Shown piece by piece: positions 1 to 11,529 of a stretch of DNA of 64,000 bases. A program made the position numbers and the translations under genes. Location of the stretch: contig NC_089281.1 of the NCBI RefSeq assembly GCF_963678975.1, positions 5,977,277 through 6,041,276 on the forward strand. The letters are read 5' to 3'. The notes beneath the pieces were generated by a model. That model was not told where the DNA came from. It saw nothing but the letters and a program-made list of their open reading frames with translations, and did not search any database. The stretch comes from Dysidea avara. Its lineage: Eukaryota; Porifera; Demospongiae; Dictyoceratida; Dysideidae. Position 1 is the first letter of the stretch; each line of letters begins with the position of its first letter.

Positions 1-487
1 GGGGGGGGAGGAGGGGGGTTAAATTTCGTGTACATAAACCACCTGTACTGACCTACTAACTGCCTGCCTGATGCTTCAGACAAGCGTTTTTCAATAAAGG
101 CTACATGCTTGATTTTTTCACTGACAGGTGCCTTTAACATACTTCAATACATACAATGTATTACAGTCTTAGTAGAGTGATCAAACAAGATTTGTATGTA
201 TATCAATGAATAGTTGTTTGATTTTAGATCACACAATGTACGAACACCCTCCATTTGATAATCGATATATTTGCCGTACTTACAGTATCAACAAATTATT
301 TTATTTTAAAACTACATAAATATTACATTTACAAAGTATTACATTAGTGCAGTTGCCACCTGTTATATGTGGCTATTAGTGTTGCTTATTTATAGGATAA
401 AAGTGCATGTGTATTTTCAGTATAAACAAGTCACAATAAATAAGTGTAAAGTAGTTAAATATAATTATGAGCTTTTGGGTGAATAGG
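1..487. other. AT-rich gene-free stretch
   Basis: Starts with a G-rich run at the window edge and continues as AT-rich DNA. I see no coding exon or clear repeat. It lies just downstream of the decayed exon-2 fragment, so part of it may be old 3' flank of that copy. Confidence 0.4.
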
Positions 488-1285
488 ACAAGAACAGTTT
501 GGCTGCACACCCAGCTAGTACAGCCATAAACAACTGAGGAATGGTCAACATATCACTTCATTCAGTACTCTACCTCCAATCTGCATGTTACTACTGATGT
601 TGACTTGTAGAATAAACACACCATATGTATACGCATACAGAAACAGCATTGCCAATGACATTAATATTGTGCATGAGGTGTTGTTTCCACATGGCAGCAC
701 AACCGAACATCATAGTAATTATCACCTGCATGAAGTTTGGAATGCATTTTGGGAAATCAGGGTATTTTAAATTATCATATTTTGTCTTTATTATTATGCA
801 GCTAAAGGTCAAAATAACCATCATCCTGATAACAGTGGTTAATAGAACTATAAAGCAAACCACTGCAGACACTATTATTACACAGTAGAGGAAAGCTCTC
901 AATGGGTTTAATATTAAGCCACCTAACGCAAACACTAGATGCTAACAAAGAAGTTGTACTGTTGTACATACAATCCACAAGAGGGTGCCTATAGTCCAGT
1001 CTGGAACATTGTCAAAAATGGTATGCACATCAGAGTATGTTAGCTTGTAAACTGTTGACATTGAGGTAAAGAATAAAGAGACTGATACAAAGTGTTATTG
1101 TGTCAAACAGATACAAATCTATTGATATGTTATCATCTTTATCAATTGCACTCAGATCAGATATCAAAGTCAGTGTTTCCAGCTTGTTAGAATGAGGAAG
1201 AAACCTTGTAGCATATCCAGTGAATTCAGTTCCTTTACCAAGTTTTCCTTGATCCCTGGCAAACAAATCCCGTGACATACATTAT
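488..1285 (-). pseudogene. Decayed exon-2 copy of the clustered multi-pass membrane protein family
   Basis: The minus strand encodes two blocks matching exon 2 of the intact genes at 9.8 and 13.3 kb. The start block (about 1033-1278) carries the family motif ARDQGKLGKGTEF. The later block (about 591-940) carries LILNPLRAFLY and a run of membrane segments. The middle of the exon, with membrane segments 2 and 3, is mostly missing, and the tail (about 490-600) survives only as degraded similarity to the normal C-terminus. No matching exon 1 lies upstream in the same orientation; the nearest, at 1987, points the other way. Best read as a truncated, non-functional relic. Confidence 0.8.
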
Positions 1286-1780
1286 TGAGACACTTTCAGA
1301 CTGAATGTCCTGTTTATTGATAAACATGTGGCTGATATATAGGGTAAGTCACTTCAATTATTGTCAAGTTACCTATGTAGTTCGTAAACAGACAAAAACA
1401 AAAATTAACAGAAAGTTTGCAAGTTAGTAGGGAACATTACAATAAATCTTAAACAACTGAAATGCAGTGCCACTGTACTGTATGATAATGGATTTTGAAA
1501 AGTACATAAACTAGACACATTAAAACTTTAAATATCACCTATGTACAAAACAAACTGACAGGGATCATGGTAAAGCCACAAATCACTAGCTTTGCTCATT
1601 TGCTAGTGTTAAATTAAGAACTGAAAGAGGGATTGATTGGTGACACTGACCCAGTCTACCCGACGTAACCATGATCCTAGTCAACTTATTGTAATTAATT
1701 CTTCAATGTGTCTAACTGTTGAGTTTGATTAGGTTCCCATATCAGTTTCAATCCACACAATTCATGCTTACAATTATATC
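1286..1780. other. Gene-free spacer between inverted family fragments
   Basis: About 500 bp separating the minus-strand exon-2 relic from the plus-strand exon-1 relic. No exon is visible. The inversion breakpoint that separated the two halves of this copy probably lies here. Confidence 0.35.
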
Positions 1781-1784
1781 AACA

Positions 1785-1965
1785 CAATAAGAGGAAATCT
1801 AAACACAATTAACATTGTTGTGGTATAAAAGAAAAACAAACTGGTTAGGTAGAAAAGCAGTGATTCAAAGTTATGTTTATTTTCTTATGAAAATATACAA
1901 AAGAATTGGACCCTACACTATTTTCAACATGTTGGTATATAAGAGGAAGCAGAGTAGTGTTAGCT
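1785..1965 (+). promoter_or_regulatory. Conserved family promoter block upstream of the plus-strand exon-1 relic
   Basis: Contains a degraded ACCACAACA inverted repeat (in reverse complement, about 1790-1830) and then the 10-bp palindrome CAACATGTTG directly before GTATATAAGAGG (about 1925-1950). The same order is seen upstream of the intact genes at 11.5 and 15.05 kb. The TATA-like element is about 45-50 bp before the ATG at 1987. A core promoter is inferred from conservation and position. Confidence 0.6.
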
Positions 1966-1986
1966 GTTCACATTAGTTTTGTAGAG

Positions 1987-2416
1987 ATGAATAAACTGAT
2001 TCTACTAGTGTTGTGTCTTGGCTGGGTTCATGGACAAGACCAATGTGTCACTAACTATGCTGAACTTGAAGACAGTCTACTGAACCACCCAGAAAACCAG
2101 TACCAAATGGCTCAAGCATTCTTTAGACCAAACAGAGAGATTGATCCAGTTTGTGTCATTACTTACTACTATATTGGAGTCAACAGTAGTAATGTAGTCA
2201 GACAAAATTGTCCAACTGAAATGATAACTGATGAAGAAGGGGCTGCTCCAAGTGGAAGTGGTGTACTAACTCATTTTACATGAAATTAAATTAAGCTCAA
2301 CTTCGAGATTTCTCATTTAATATACTAGTTGGTGAAACTTCAGTAGTTGACCTAAATCTTCCACCATTGTGTGTTGACAGTAACAAAACAATATTTGAAT
2401 ATCTCACTACTACAGT
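1987..2416 (+). pseudogene. Decayed exon-1 copy of the membrane family (plus strand)
   Basis: The ATG at 1987 opens a signal peptide (MNKLILLVLCLGWVHG) followed by the cysteine-containing ectodomain seen in the intact genes. The frame is lost near 2230 at the equivalent of the GIIRGCSKW segment, after which similarity continues out of frame to about 2416. It meets an inverted partial copy there, so no exon 2 follows. Probably non-functional, although a short secreted product of the first 99 residues or so is conceivable. Confidence 0.8.
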
Positions 2417-2600
2417 TGACTCCAATATATAGTGGGTAAGTTATGACACAAACTGCTGGAGAATGCTTGTCAGCTGTTTGGTATTGGTTTCTGGTTGTTA
2501 AGTAAACTGTCTTCAAGTCCAGCATAGTTAGTGACACATTGTCCATGACCCCAATTCACATCACTCAACTCATTTACAACTAACAATATACCAACATGTA
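2413..2600 (-). pseudogene. Second decayed exon-1 copy, inverted
   Basis: The minus strand reads part of the same ectodomain, for example the NQYQ and VCVITY..YIGVN segments, with internal deletions. It runs tail to tail against the plus-strand copy ending at about 2416, sharing a short GTTGACTCC-like junction. Its upstream side (about 2585-2760) keeps relics of the family promoter: ACCAACATGT before the gene and an ACCACAACA...TGTTGTG inverted repeat near 2700-2735. Confidence 0.75.
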
Positions 2601-2760
2601 AACTGAAATGGTTTGGAGTCTAATTCAATTGTATCTTTGAAAGAAGTGTTTGTTTTCATAAACGTACGTACTGTGTGTAATATAGCTAGTCCCAGTTTGT
2701 TTACTTACAGACCACAACAATTGTAATAGTGTTGTGTTTCCTTTTCTTGTGTTGATATGA

Positions 2761-4070
2761 ATTGTGTGGATTTGAAACTGAAACAAAAAGCAAAGTATAC
2801 TTATTGGTTTATATAATTCACTGAAAGGAGTTTGACTTTTCACGTTTTACTATGGCTTTGATGTGTCGAATACATGTGGCTTGTGGTCTTAACTGTGAGA
2901 TACAAACATTCTTTTTCATTTTGTTGATTATATGTTATAGTAGTCAGTCAGTCAGCAGAAAATTTCCCAACCAAAACATTTTGAGTTGTGCTAAAGGTAC
3001 TGTTGAACTTGACCATACCTAACCAATACTGCCAAGGCACTATGAAGGTTGGTTTCTGGTCACAAATTTTTTTTCGTAAACTTCCATGATTCCAACATTT
3101 TGGCATACCACAGTACATACAATGCACGCATCATGAACTTATCTTGTGTGCTGATTATCACATTTATAATGGGATGATGACTGGATAGATTGTAGAGACA
3201 CTGTTTGTACTGTTCGTCATTGTAACAGGCTGAACATAGCAAGTTTGATTAGAGATCATAATATAGTGAAACACCTGCAGATATACTAGTGGACATTTAA
3301 TCATGGGTATGGACTGAATTAGAGATTACAGTATATCTGCAGGTATAGACAACCTCCCTTGTTTTACCACATTTTATTTCAATGATCCCTAATCAAACTA
3401 AAAAATTCCAATATTTTCTTATACTTGCAGATTGAGAAATACAAGAATTTGTAGAGATGGTATCCGATGAGAAAAGATTGCATGAAAATGTACACTACAA
3501 TAGGAAGATGTGCCCTAATAATAAGCAAATTAAAGTAACTGTTTTGCTTAGTTGACTATGTTCTCTCCATTACACAGCCCTACACACAGGGAGCAATAGA
3601 TGTAGTATAGCAGCTTTACCCCCAAAATTAGCCAAATCGTGCACTTTCATATAAGCATGAAACTTTCCATATAAATAGTACATTCCATTTTTGATATAGT
3701 GCCATTGCAGATTTGACGTTTTGTGACCCCTTTTTGCACAGAAATTTGACCATTTCTGTCTTTATCTCCCTAGGGCATTAATTGACATGTTAAAACATGG
3801 TACCAATATAAATTCCATTTTGAATTTATAATCGCTGTTATTAGCTGCAAAATTCTTTGAGTCTACCTGCCCTTGGGGTGTAAATTATATGTCATGAGGA
3901 GTACTACTTATGTCATGCTTTTATGAAAAAGTGCAAGATTTTTGCGTAATTGTGCCACTATACTAGTGTGCTTTCTTCAACTGTTAAAGGCATGTTGTGA
4001 AATGGAGCACACCCCATGTATCCATTACTGGGATAATTAGTCACTAATTTGATTAATGCATTTCCAGCAT
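2761..4070. other. Gene-free region with low-identity repeats
   Basis: No exon recognised. About 3635-3975 is an imperfect inverted repeat (AAATCGTGCACTTT on one side, AAATCTTGCACTTT in reverse complement on the other), probably a worn foldback element. About 3110-3440 resembles stretches near 40.9-41.3 kb (shared ATGATCCCTAATCAAACT), suggesting an old interspersed repeat. Confidence 0.4.
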
Positions 4071-4074
4071 AACA

Positions 4075-4875
4075 AAGGACCACACCTCAGCCTTGGTTAC
4101 TGGCAAAAATACCCTAGCCCACACAAACACATAAAGCAATCCCAGGATACCGTGCTAGACAGTCACGCCTATCCAGTGGGACACCTGTATGCTACTCTGG
4201 TGCTTGGTCAGCACTGGCAAATCCTCCTGGGGTAAGACCAGTAACTAGCAGGAGACTCTACCATGTCTCACAGGTGATGGTGTGGCCACCCAAAGGAATA
4301 TGACAGACATGGATAGTTGAAATCTGCTTCCCCAGTTAACACCAAGTACCCACTGATTGGGGCTGTGCGATAATGGAAAAACCTACTGTATATTTCAATA
4401 AATTTTGAAAGCAAAAGCCATTTTTATCACAATAAAAAATACTATCTCAATAATTGTCATAGAGTACTTCTGTGTAATAATAATCATTAAGCATAATTTT
4501 GTGTAATAATAATTGTTTAAGGCTAGTGTCTCTTAGAAAAATTGTCTTCTCAGTATTACCACAGCTGATTGTGACCTTACTCACAAGAGTACCATCTGCC
4601 TGATATACATTACAGGGATTTACTATTATCTTGAGATATCAATAATAGAAAATTCATTATCTTTATCTCGATAATGACATAGGTCACTTTATCACAGTCC
4701 TACCACTGATGCTACAGCTGAGTGGGCTGCTTTCCCAGTTGACACCAGTTCCCATCTAATAGTTGGGTAAACTGGAACAATGTGAGTGAAGCTTCTTGCT
4801 TAAAGAAACAACAACAGCAACTGGGCATAACCAAGCATCAAAGCTTTTGATTATCAGGCCAGTGTATTTTAACTG
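4075..4875 (-). mobile_element. tRNA-derived SINE, old copy, split by a DNA transposon
   Basis: Both halves (about 4075-4357 and 4703-4875) align with the better preserved SINE at 37.65-38.10 kb. Shared blocks include CTTCCCCAGTT.ACACCA, GTACCCA.TGAT and the CAACAACAGCAAC run. The tRNA-like head is at the high-coordinate end and is badly worn. The alignment continues across the insert only if 4358-4702 and one duplicated 8-mer are removed, so the SINE is older than the insert. Confidence 0.7.
4358..4702. mobile_element. hAT-like MITE (345 bp) with 8-bp target duplication
   Basis: Ends TGGGGCTGTGCGATAA and, reversed, TAGGACTGTGATAAAG form an imperfect terminal inverted repeat. The 8-mer CCACTGAT flanks both sides (4350-4357 and 4703-4710), the hAT signature. 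No coding capacity. A related element with the end TAGGGCTGTGTGATAA lies at 21477-21787. Confidence 0.8.
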
Positions 4876-5160
4876 TAACGTCACACACATACACATGTGC
4901 ACCACACACACTATACACACACGACTATTTTTCTACATAGTATGATAGTACATAGCATCTTAAATATCTGTCAACATGTAAGGTGATAACCTACAAGGTT
5001 GACCACATAGCCATGGAATACATCTTCACCTACTTTGAACAGTGGAGTATATTAGTGAAATGCATTTACAATGGTGTGCATTATATTAGGTGATTTTTAA
5101 AGAGTACTTCAGGCAGCCGTAAAATAATATTCTGTTTTTACAGTATGCGCATGTTGATAT

Positions 5161-5488
5161 ATATCTAATCAAAAACAGCCAAGCTGTAAAAAAAGGTGCG
5201 GCCCCCAAAAAGGCCATGGTGAAAAAAGATGTGAAATCCAAGGTGGCGGCCAAGAAATGGCTGTGATGGTAGGTTAATGGTTACATTTTAATAACGACAA
5301 TTCAGGTGAATTTGGTGCCAAGATCAAGCGGCACAAAATTCACCTGAATTGTCGTTATTAAAATGTAACCATTAACCTACCATCACAGCCATTTCTTGGC
5401 CGCCACCTTGGATTTCACATCTTTTTTCATCATGGCCTTTTTGGGGGCCACACCTTTTTTTACAGCTTGGCTGTTTTTGATTAGATAT
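5161..5488. repeat. Near-perfect 159-bp-arm palindrome
   Basis: Left arm 5161-5319 and right arm 5330-5488 are reverse complements with only a few mismatches; the loop is 10 bp. The arms contain GGCGGCCAAGAAATGG and AACGACAATTCAGGTG. Such high arm identity means a recent foldback or MITE insertion, or gene conversion between arms. No clear target duplication. The open frames inside are by-products of the palindrome. Confidence 0.85.
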
Positions 5489-5689
5489 CACTTCTTTTTG
5501 TATTTGTATACTGCAAAGCCGGCCTATGGCTGGCTTTGGGGCTTCTTTAACCCATGTGTTTTTTTCTTTACTACAGGAAGAAGAAAAGAACTTAAAGAAG
5601 AATTTTAGTACTTCAATTATTTTTGATTTTATTAGTAATTATACAAATTATATACATATATTTATTACATGCCCATTATGCTCCACAGG

Positions 5690-8600
5690 ATATTTTTTTG
5701 CAGCTGATCTCTCTACTGGGTGACTTGAAATGTAGCTGAACTATATACAGGATGGTTTCTTTGTAGCTGAACTCTCTACAAGGTGACCTCTCCTAGCTGG
5801 TCTCTCTACAGGGTATTTTGTTTCTAGCTGAACTCTCTACAGGTGATTTGTTTGCAGCTAAACTCTCTACATGGTGGTGTCTTTGTAGCCGAACTCTCTA
5901 CATGATGGTTTCTTTGTAGCTGAACTCTCTATAAGGTGACTTCGTCTAGCTGAATTCTCTACAGGGTGATTTTTTTGTAGCTGAACTCTCTGCAGGGTGA
6001 TTTGTTTGCAGCTGAACTGTCTACATGATGGTTTCTTTGTAGCTGAACTCTCTACAAGGTGACTTCGTCCAGCTGATCTCTCTACGGGGTGATTTGTTTC
6101 TAGCTGAACTCTCTACAGGTGATTTGTTTGCAGCTAAACTCTCTACATGGTGGTTTCTTTGTAGCTGAACTCTCTACAAGGTAACTTCTTCTCTACAGGG
6201 TGATTTGTTGTAGTTGAATTCTCTACAAGGTGGTTTGTATGAGGCTGAACTCTCTACATGGCGGTTTCTTTGTAGCTGAACTCTCTATAGAGTGATTTGT
6301 TTGCAGCTGAACTCTCTACATGATGGTTTCTTTGTATCTGAATACTCTACAAGGTGACTTCTTCTAGCTGATCTTTCTACAGGGTGAATTGTTGTAGCTG
6401 AACTATCTACAAGGTAACTTCTTCTAGCTGATCTCTATACAGGGTGATTTGTTTGTAGTTGAATTCTGTACAGGTGGTTTCTTTGTAGCTGAACTCTGTA
6501 CATGATGGTTTCTTTGTAGCTGAACTCTTTACAAGGTGACTTCTTATAGCTGAACTCTCTATGGGGTAATTTCTTTGTAGCTGAACTCTCTATATGATGG
6601 TTTCTTTGTAACTGAACTCTCTACAAGGTAACTTCTTCTAGCTGATCTTTCTACTGGGTGATTCGTTTGCAGCTGAACTCTCTACATGGTGGTTTCTTTG
6701 TTGCTGAACTCTATACAAGGTGAATTCTTCTACCTGATCTCTCTACATGGTAATTTGTTTGTAACTGAACTCTGTACAAGTGCGTTTTTGTGGGTGATCT
6801 CACTGCAGGTTGATTTGTTTGTAGCTGAACTCACTAAAGGGTGATTTTGCTTGTAGCTGAACTCCTTGCATTGTATCTAGTTTCTAGCTGATTTCTCTAC
6901 AGGGTGATTTGTTTGTAGCTGATCTCTCTACAAGTTGATTTGTGTGTAGCTGATCTCTCTGCAGGTTGATTAATTTGCAGCCGATCTCTCTACAAGGTAA
7001 TTTGTTTGTAGCTGAACTGTCTATAAAGTGATTTATTTGTAGCTGATCTCTCTGCAGGTTGATTTGTTTTAGCTGAACTCTCTACAGAGTGATTTACTTG
7101 TAGCTGAACTCCTTACATTGTGTGTAGTTTCTAGCTGATCTCTCTACAGGGTGATTTGTTTGTAGCTGATCTCTCTACAAGTTGATTTGTGTGTAGCTGA
7201 TCTTTCTACAGGTTGATTTGTTTGTAGCCGATCTCTCTACAGGGTAATTTGTTTGTAGCTGAACTCTGTACAAGGTGCTTTTTTGTAGGTGATCTCACTG
7301 CAGGTTGATTTGTTTGTAGCTGAACTCACTAAAGGGTGATTTGCTTGTAGCTGAACTCCTTACATTGTGTCTAGTTTCTAGCTGATCTCTCTACAGGTTG
7401 ATTTGTTTGTAGCTGAACTCTCTATAAGGTGATTTGTTTGCAGCTAAACTCTCTACATGGTGGTTTCTTTGTTGCTGAACTCTCTACAGGGTGTTTTGCT
7501 TGTAGCTGAACTCTCTACAGGGTGATTTGTTTCTAGCTTATCTCTCTACAGGTTGATTTATGTGTAACTGATCTCTCTACAAGCTGATTTGTTTGTAGCT
7601 GAATTCTCTGCAAAGTGTTTTGTTTGTAGCTGACCTCTCTTCAGGGTGATTTGTTTCTAGCTGATTGCTCTGCAGGTTGATTTGCTTGTAGATGAACTCT
7701 CTACAGGGTAACTTGCTTGTAGCTGAACTCCTTACTTTGTGTCTAGTTTGTAGCTGATCTCTCTACAGGGTGATTTGTTTGTAGCTGAACTCCTTACATT
7801 GTGTGTAGTTTCTAGCTGATCTCTCTACAGGGTGATTTGTTTGTAGCTGATCTCTATACAAGTTGATTTGTGTGTAGCTGATCTCTCTGCAGGGTGATTT
7901 GTTTGTAGCCGATCTCTCTACAAGGTAATTTGATTGTAGCTGAACTATCTATAAGGTGATTTGTATGTAGCTAATCTCTCTGCACATTGATTTGTTTTAG
8001 CTGAACTCTGATTTGTTTTTAGCTTATCTCTGTACAGGTTGATTTGTATGTAACTGATCTCTCTACAAGCTGATTTGTTTGTAGCTGATCACTCTGCAGG
8101 TTGATTTGTTTCTAGATGATCTCTCTACAGGTTGATTTGTTTGTTGCTGATCGCTCTAAAGGTTGATTTGTTTGTAGCTGAACTCTCTGCAAAATGTTTT
8201 GTTTGTAGTTGATCTCTCTACAAGGTGTTTTTTGTAGCTGACCTCTCTTCAGGGTGATTTGTTTCTAGCTGATATCTCTACAGGGTGATTTTTTGTAGCT
8301 GACCTCTCTTCAGGGTGATTTGTTTCTAGCTGATCGCTCTACAGGTTGGTTTGTTTGTAGCTGAACTCTCTACACGGTGATTTGCTTGTAGCTGAACTCT
8401 TTACATTGTGTCTAGTTTCTAGCTGATCTCTCTACAGGGTGATTTGTTTGTAGCTGATCTCTCTACAAGTTGGATTGTGTATAGCTGATCTCTCTGCAGG
8501 TTGATTTGTTTGTAGCTGATCTCTCTACAAGGTAATTTGTTTGTAGCTGAACTGTCTAAAAGGTGATTTGTTTGTAGCTGATCTCTCTGCAGGTTGATTT

Positions 8601-8735
8601 GTTTTAGCTGAACTCTCTACAGGGCGATTTATTTGTAGCTGATATATTTGCTTAACTCTCCACATGGTGACTGTCTTCTTGCTGAACTGTCTATAAGATT
8701 AACTGTTTGCAGCTGAACTCCCTACAGAATAACTT
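5690..8735. repeat. 3-kb minisatellite of ~31-bp units
   Basis: Nearly one hundred diverged units of about 31 bp, consensus near GTAGCTGAACTCTCTACAGG followed by GTGATTTGTTT. Variant units (ATCTCTCTACAAG, CTCCTTACATTGTGTCTAG, ACATGGTGGTTTC) recur in blocks, which shows higher-order repeat structure, for example the CTCCTTACATTGTGT variant near 6860, 7110, 7350, 7730, 7785 and 8400. No long reading frame runs through it. Confidence 0.93.
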
Positions 8736-8814
8736 GTGATGTAATAAAATTCTATAATGGAATAAATAAATTAGCCGAATGCTCTATTAGGGTGACTGTT
8801 CTATTAGAGTATCT

Positions 8815-9590
8815 CGATCTCGCATTTGCTACACGGAGTTGGCTTTCGAATCATAACTCAGTGGTTTGTACTCCGATTCTTCTGTACTACTGCAAGGACT
8901 TTCTATGAAGATTATTCCAGCTATACATCGATTTTCAGCTCATTGCTCTAAGCGGTTTGCCTAGTAGGCGTGAAAACTAATACTTTTTTTATTCATAAAA
9001 ATCGATCGCGTAATTGTGACACAGGTTGGGTTTTGTGTCATATCTCCGTGGTCTTTATCTCGATTCCTTTCAAACCACCAAAAGGCACTCCTACGATGGT
9101 TACTCCATCTACATAGCAATTTTCAACTCATTCCATGAAGCGGTTTACCCTGTAGGCGTGACAACAAATCGATCTTGTTTTACGCGAATAATCGGTCATA
9201 ACTCCTGAACCATTCATCGGATTTGTACCAAATTTGATGCTAGGATTCGCCGTTGGACTCCCTTTCTGTGTGCCAAATTTCAAGGCGATCGGAGTACGCG
9301 TTTGCTTGTTATAGCAATTTTTGCAAGTGTGCGAAAAGACGAAGAAGAAGAAAAAAAAAACGAAGAAAAAAAAACGAAACTTTGGCAGCTCGTATCTCGG
9401 AAATGGCTGGAGCGATTTCCTTCATATTTGGAATGTAGACTCCCTTGGCTGGCGGGCAACTGTGTAGCAAATTTGGTTCCAATCAGATAAGTGATCACCG
9501 AGATACAAATGTGTGAAAATGACGTTTTCGTTCTTCCTGTCAATATACTCACGGGTGTGGCGCGCCGGCTTCTTGGGCCGCACGACACAC
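8815..9590. repeat. Four diverged ~160-195-bp tandem units, probably an interspersed repeat
   Basis: Blocks starting near 8848, 9038, 9194 and 9390 each carry a TCATAACTC- or CGTATCTCG-like start, then a CGATT or GGATTT block and an AGGCGTGA/AAGGCGATCG-like middle. The region is more GC- and CpG-rich than its surroundings and includes a purine stretch at 9340-9375. I do not recognise the family. It directly abuts the minisatellite and may be part of one composite element. Confidence 0.5.
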
Positions 9591-9826
9591 TACCGTGTGT
9601 CTTGATGTTTAAATACAGTTTTACTTTTACAAGAAATCAATACTACAAGTACATTTATATAAAAATAAGAAATATGATTACAGTGAAGTATAGTATATAA
9701 GTAAGGTTACCTGTTACAAATTTATATATGCCATACAACAGTGAGCAACAAAGACACTGGGTATACTGTAGTAGTGTGTAGAATGTGGAGTACATATCAT
9801 AAGTGAAATTCTTTAAGTGTAGACAT

Positions 9827-11498
9827 TTAACTGGCATATTTTAGCAAGAACAGTTTGGTAGCAAACCAGGCTAGTGCTATCATAAATAGCTTGGGAACAA
9901 TCAACTTGATTACTTCGTCAAGTAGTTTACCTCCAATCTGCATGTTGCCACTAATGTTGACTTGTAGAATAAACACACCATATACACATACATACAATAA
10001 CAACATAACCAAGGATATTAATATAGTCACATTTATAAATGGAAATTTTCTTTCCAAGCTTATCGGCATATACTTAATCTCTTCTCTCATCATTTCTTGT
10101 TTCCGCATGGGGGCACAGCCTAACAGCATGGCACATACGTTGCGTTTTGATAATATGCAGGAATCGTCTTGATTACTATCTGTGCTTTCTTCTTGGGATT
10201 TAAGAATCATACGGCACCTGGCAATCACAATAAATATCATCTTAATTACAGTGGCTAATAGAACTATAAAGCAAATCACTGCAGACACTATTACTACACT
10301 GTAGAGGAAAGCTCTCAGTGGGTTCAGTATTAACCCACCTGACACAAACACTAGATGCCAAGACAGCAGTTGTACTGTCATACATGCAATCCATAAGAGA
10401 GTACCTTCAATCCAATATGGAACTTTAAAAAGCTCCACACCAAAATATTTCAGCTTGTAAACTGCAAACAGCGAAGAAAAAAATTTGAAAATGATAAGTA
10501 TCCATAGCCAGATATATGGGTATACGTAAAACCACTCATGTTTCCGTTGTAAAGCACTGACCTGAAAAAATACCATTATGCTATTAGCTGGAGCACATGT
10601 TATTAATGTACTGATAACCAAATATCGTATGTTATCTATATCATTTGATGGAGTGAAAAGTTCTTCATTAGAACTCTGGCCTTCTTCCATTGTCTTGATA
10701 GTATCTTGCTTAGTATGCTGTTTATCAAGAAACTGTATATAAAGGAATGTCACCAAACCTGTAGCAAGTGATGGTAGTGCAAAGAGACTGATACAAAGTA
10801 ACACCGTGTCCAGTAGATGCAGATCCACAGATACATTCTCTTTTTCACTTATACCATCAATTGAGCTTGGGTTGGATATGAAATTTAGTGTTTCCAGATC
10901 ATCAGAACGAGGAAGAAATTTTGCAGCATATCCATTAAATTCAGTCCCTTTACCAAGCTTTCCTTGATCCCTGGCATACAAATCAAGCTACAGAATCAAA
11001 CTCAATATATTACATTGTTCTACATATCAATATGCATCAATATTGACTTACCGACATTGTTGTTCTCAAAAGATATTCAAACATTGTTTTGTTGCTGTTA
11101 TTGCATAGTGGTGGTAGCATTAGGTCAATCTCTGAAATCTCATCAAGCAATATATGAAATGAGAAATCTCTAAGTTGTGCCAGATCTAATTTCATGTAAA
11201 ATGAGTTAGTACACCACTTCCACTTGGAGCAGCCCCTTATTATCCCATTCTCATCAGCTATCATTTCAGTTGGACAATTTTGTCTGACTACATTACTACT
11301 GTTGACTCCGATATAGTAGTAAGTAATGACACAAACTGGATCAATCTCTCTTTTTGGTCTAAAGAATGCTTGAGCTATTTGGTACTGGTTTTCTGGGTGG
11401 TTCAGTAGACTGTCTTCAAGTTCAGCATAGTTAGTGACACATTGGTCTTGTCCATGAACCCAGCCAAGACACAACACTAGTAGAATCAGTTTATTCAT
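9827..11498 (-). CDS. Unrecognised multi-pass membrane protein with secreted-type N-terminal domain (gene A)
   Basis: Two exons: 11052-11498 (ATG at 11498) and 9827-10987, joined across a 64-bp intron (donor GTAAGT, acceptor CTGTAG) in phase 0, giving about 535 aa. The start is placed at MNKLILLVLCLGWVHG, a clear signal peptide, in preference to the upstream in-frame codons. Residues 17-149 are an ectodomain with several cysteines and a YIGVNSSN sequon. Exon 2 begins LDLYARDQGKLGKGTEF and then has about eight hydrophobic segments separated by charged loops, with the conserved LILNPLRAFLY between the middle helices. I do not recognise the family. Topology suggests a surface receptor, channel or transporter-like protein, but that is only inference. 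Gene B is the neighbouring paralogue in the same orientation. Confidence 0.8.
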
Positions 11499-11529
11499 CT
11501 CTACAACACTAATGTGAACAGCTAACACT

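Noticed and set aside
5396-5723. Open frames across the palindrome and into the minisatellite
   Set aside because: No family features; they arise from repeat sequence.
9253-9588. Overlapping frames rich in Lys/Arg or Ser near 9.3-9.6 kb
   Set aside because: They come from a purine run in a repeat region, with no start context or domain.
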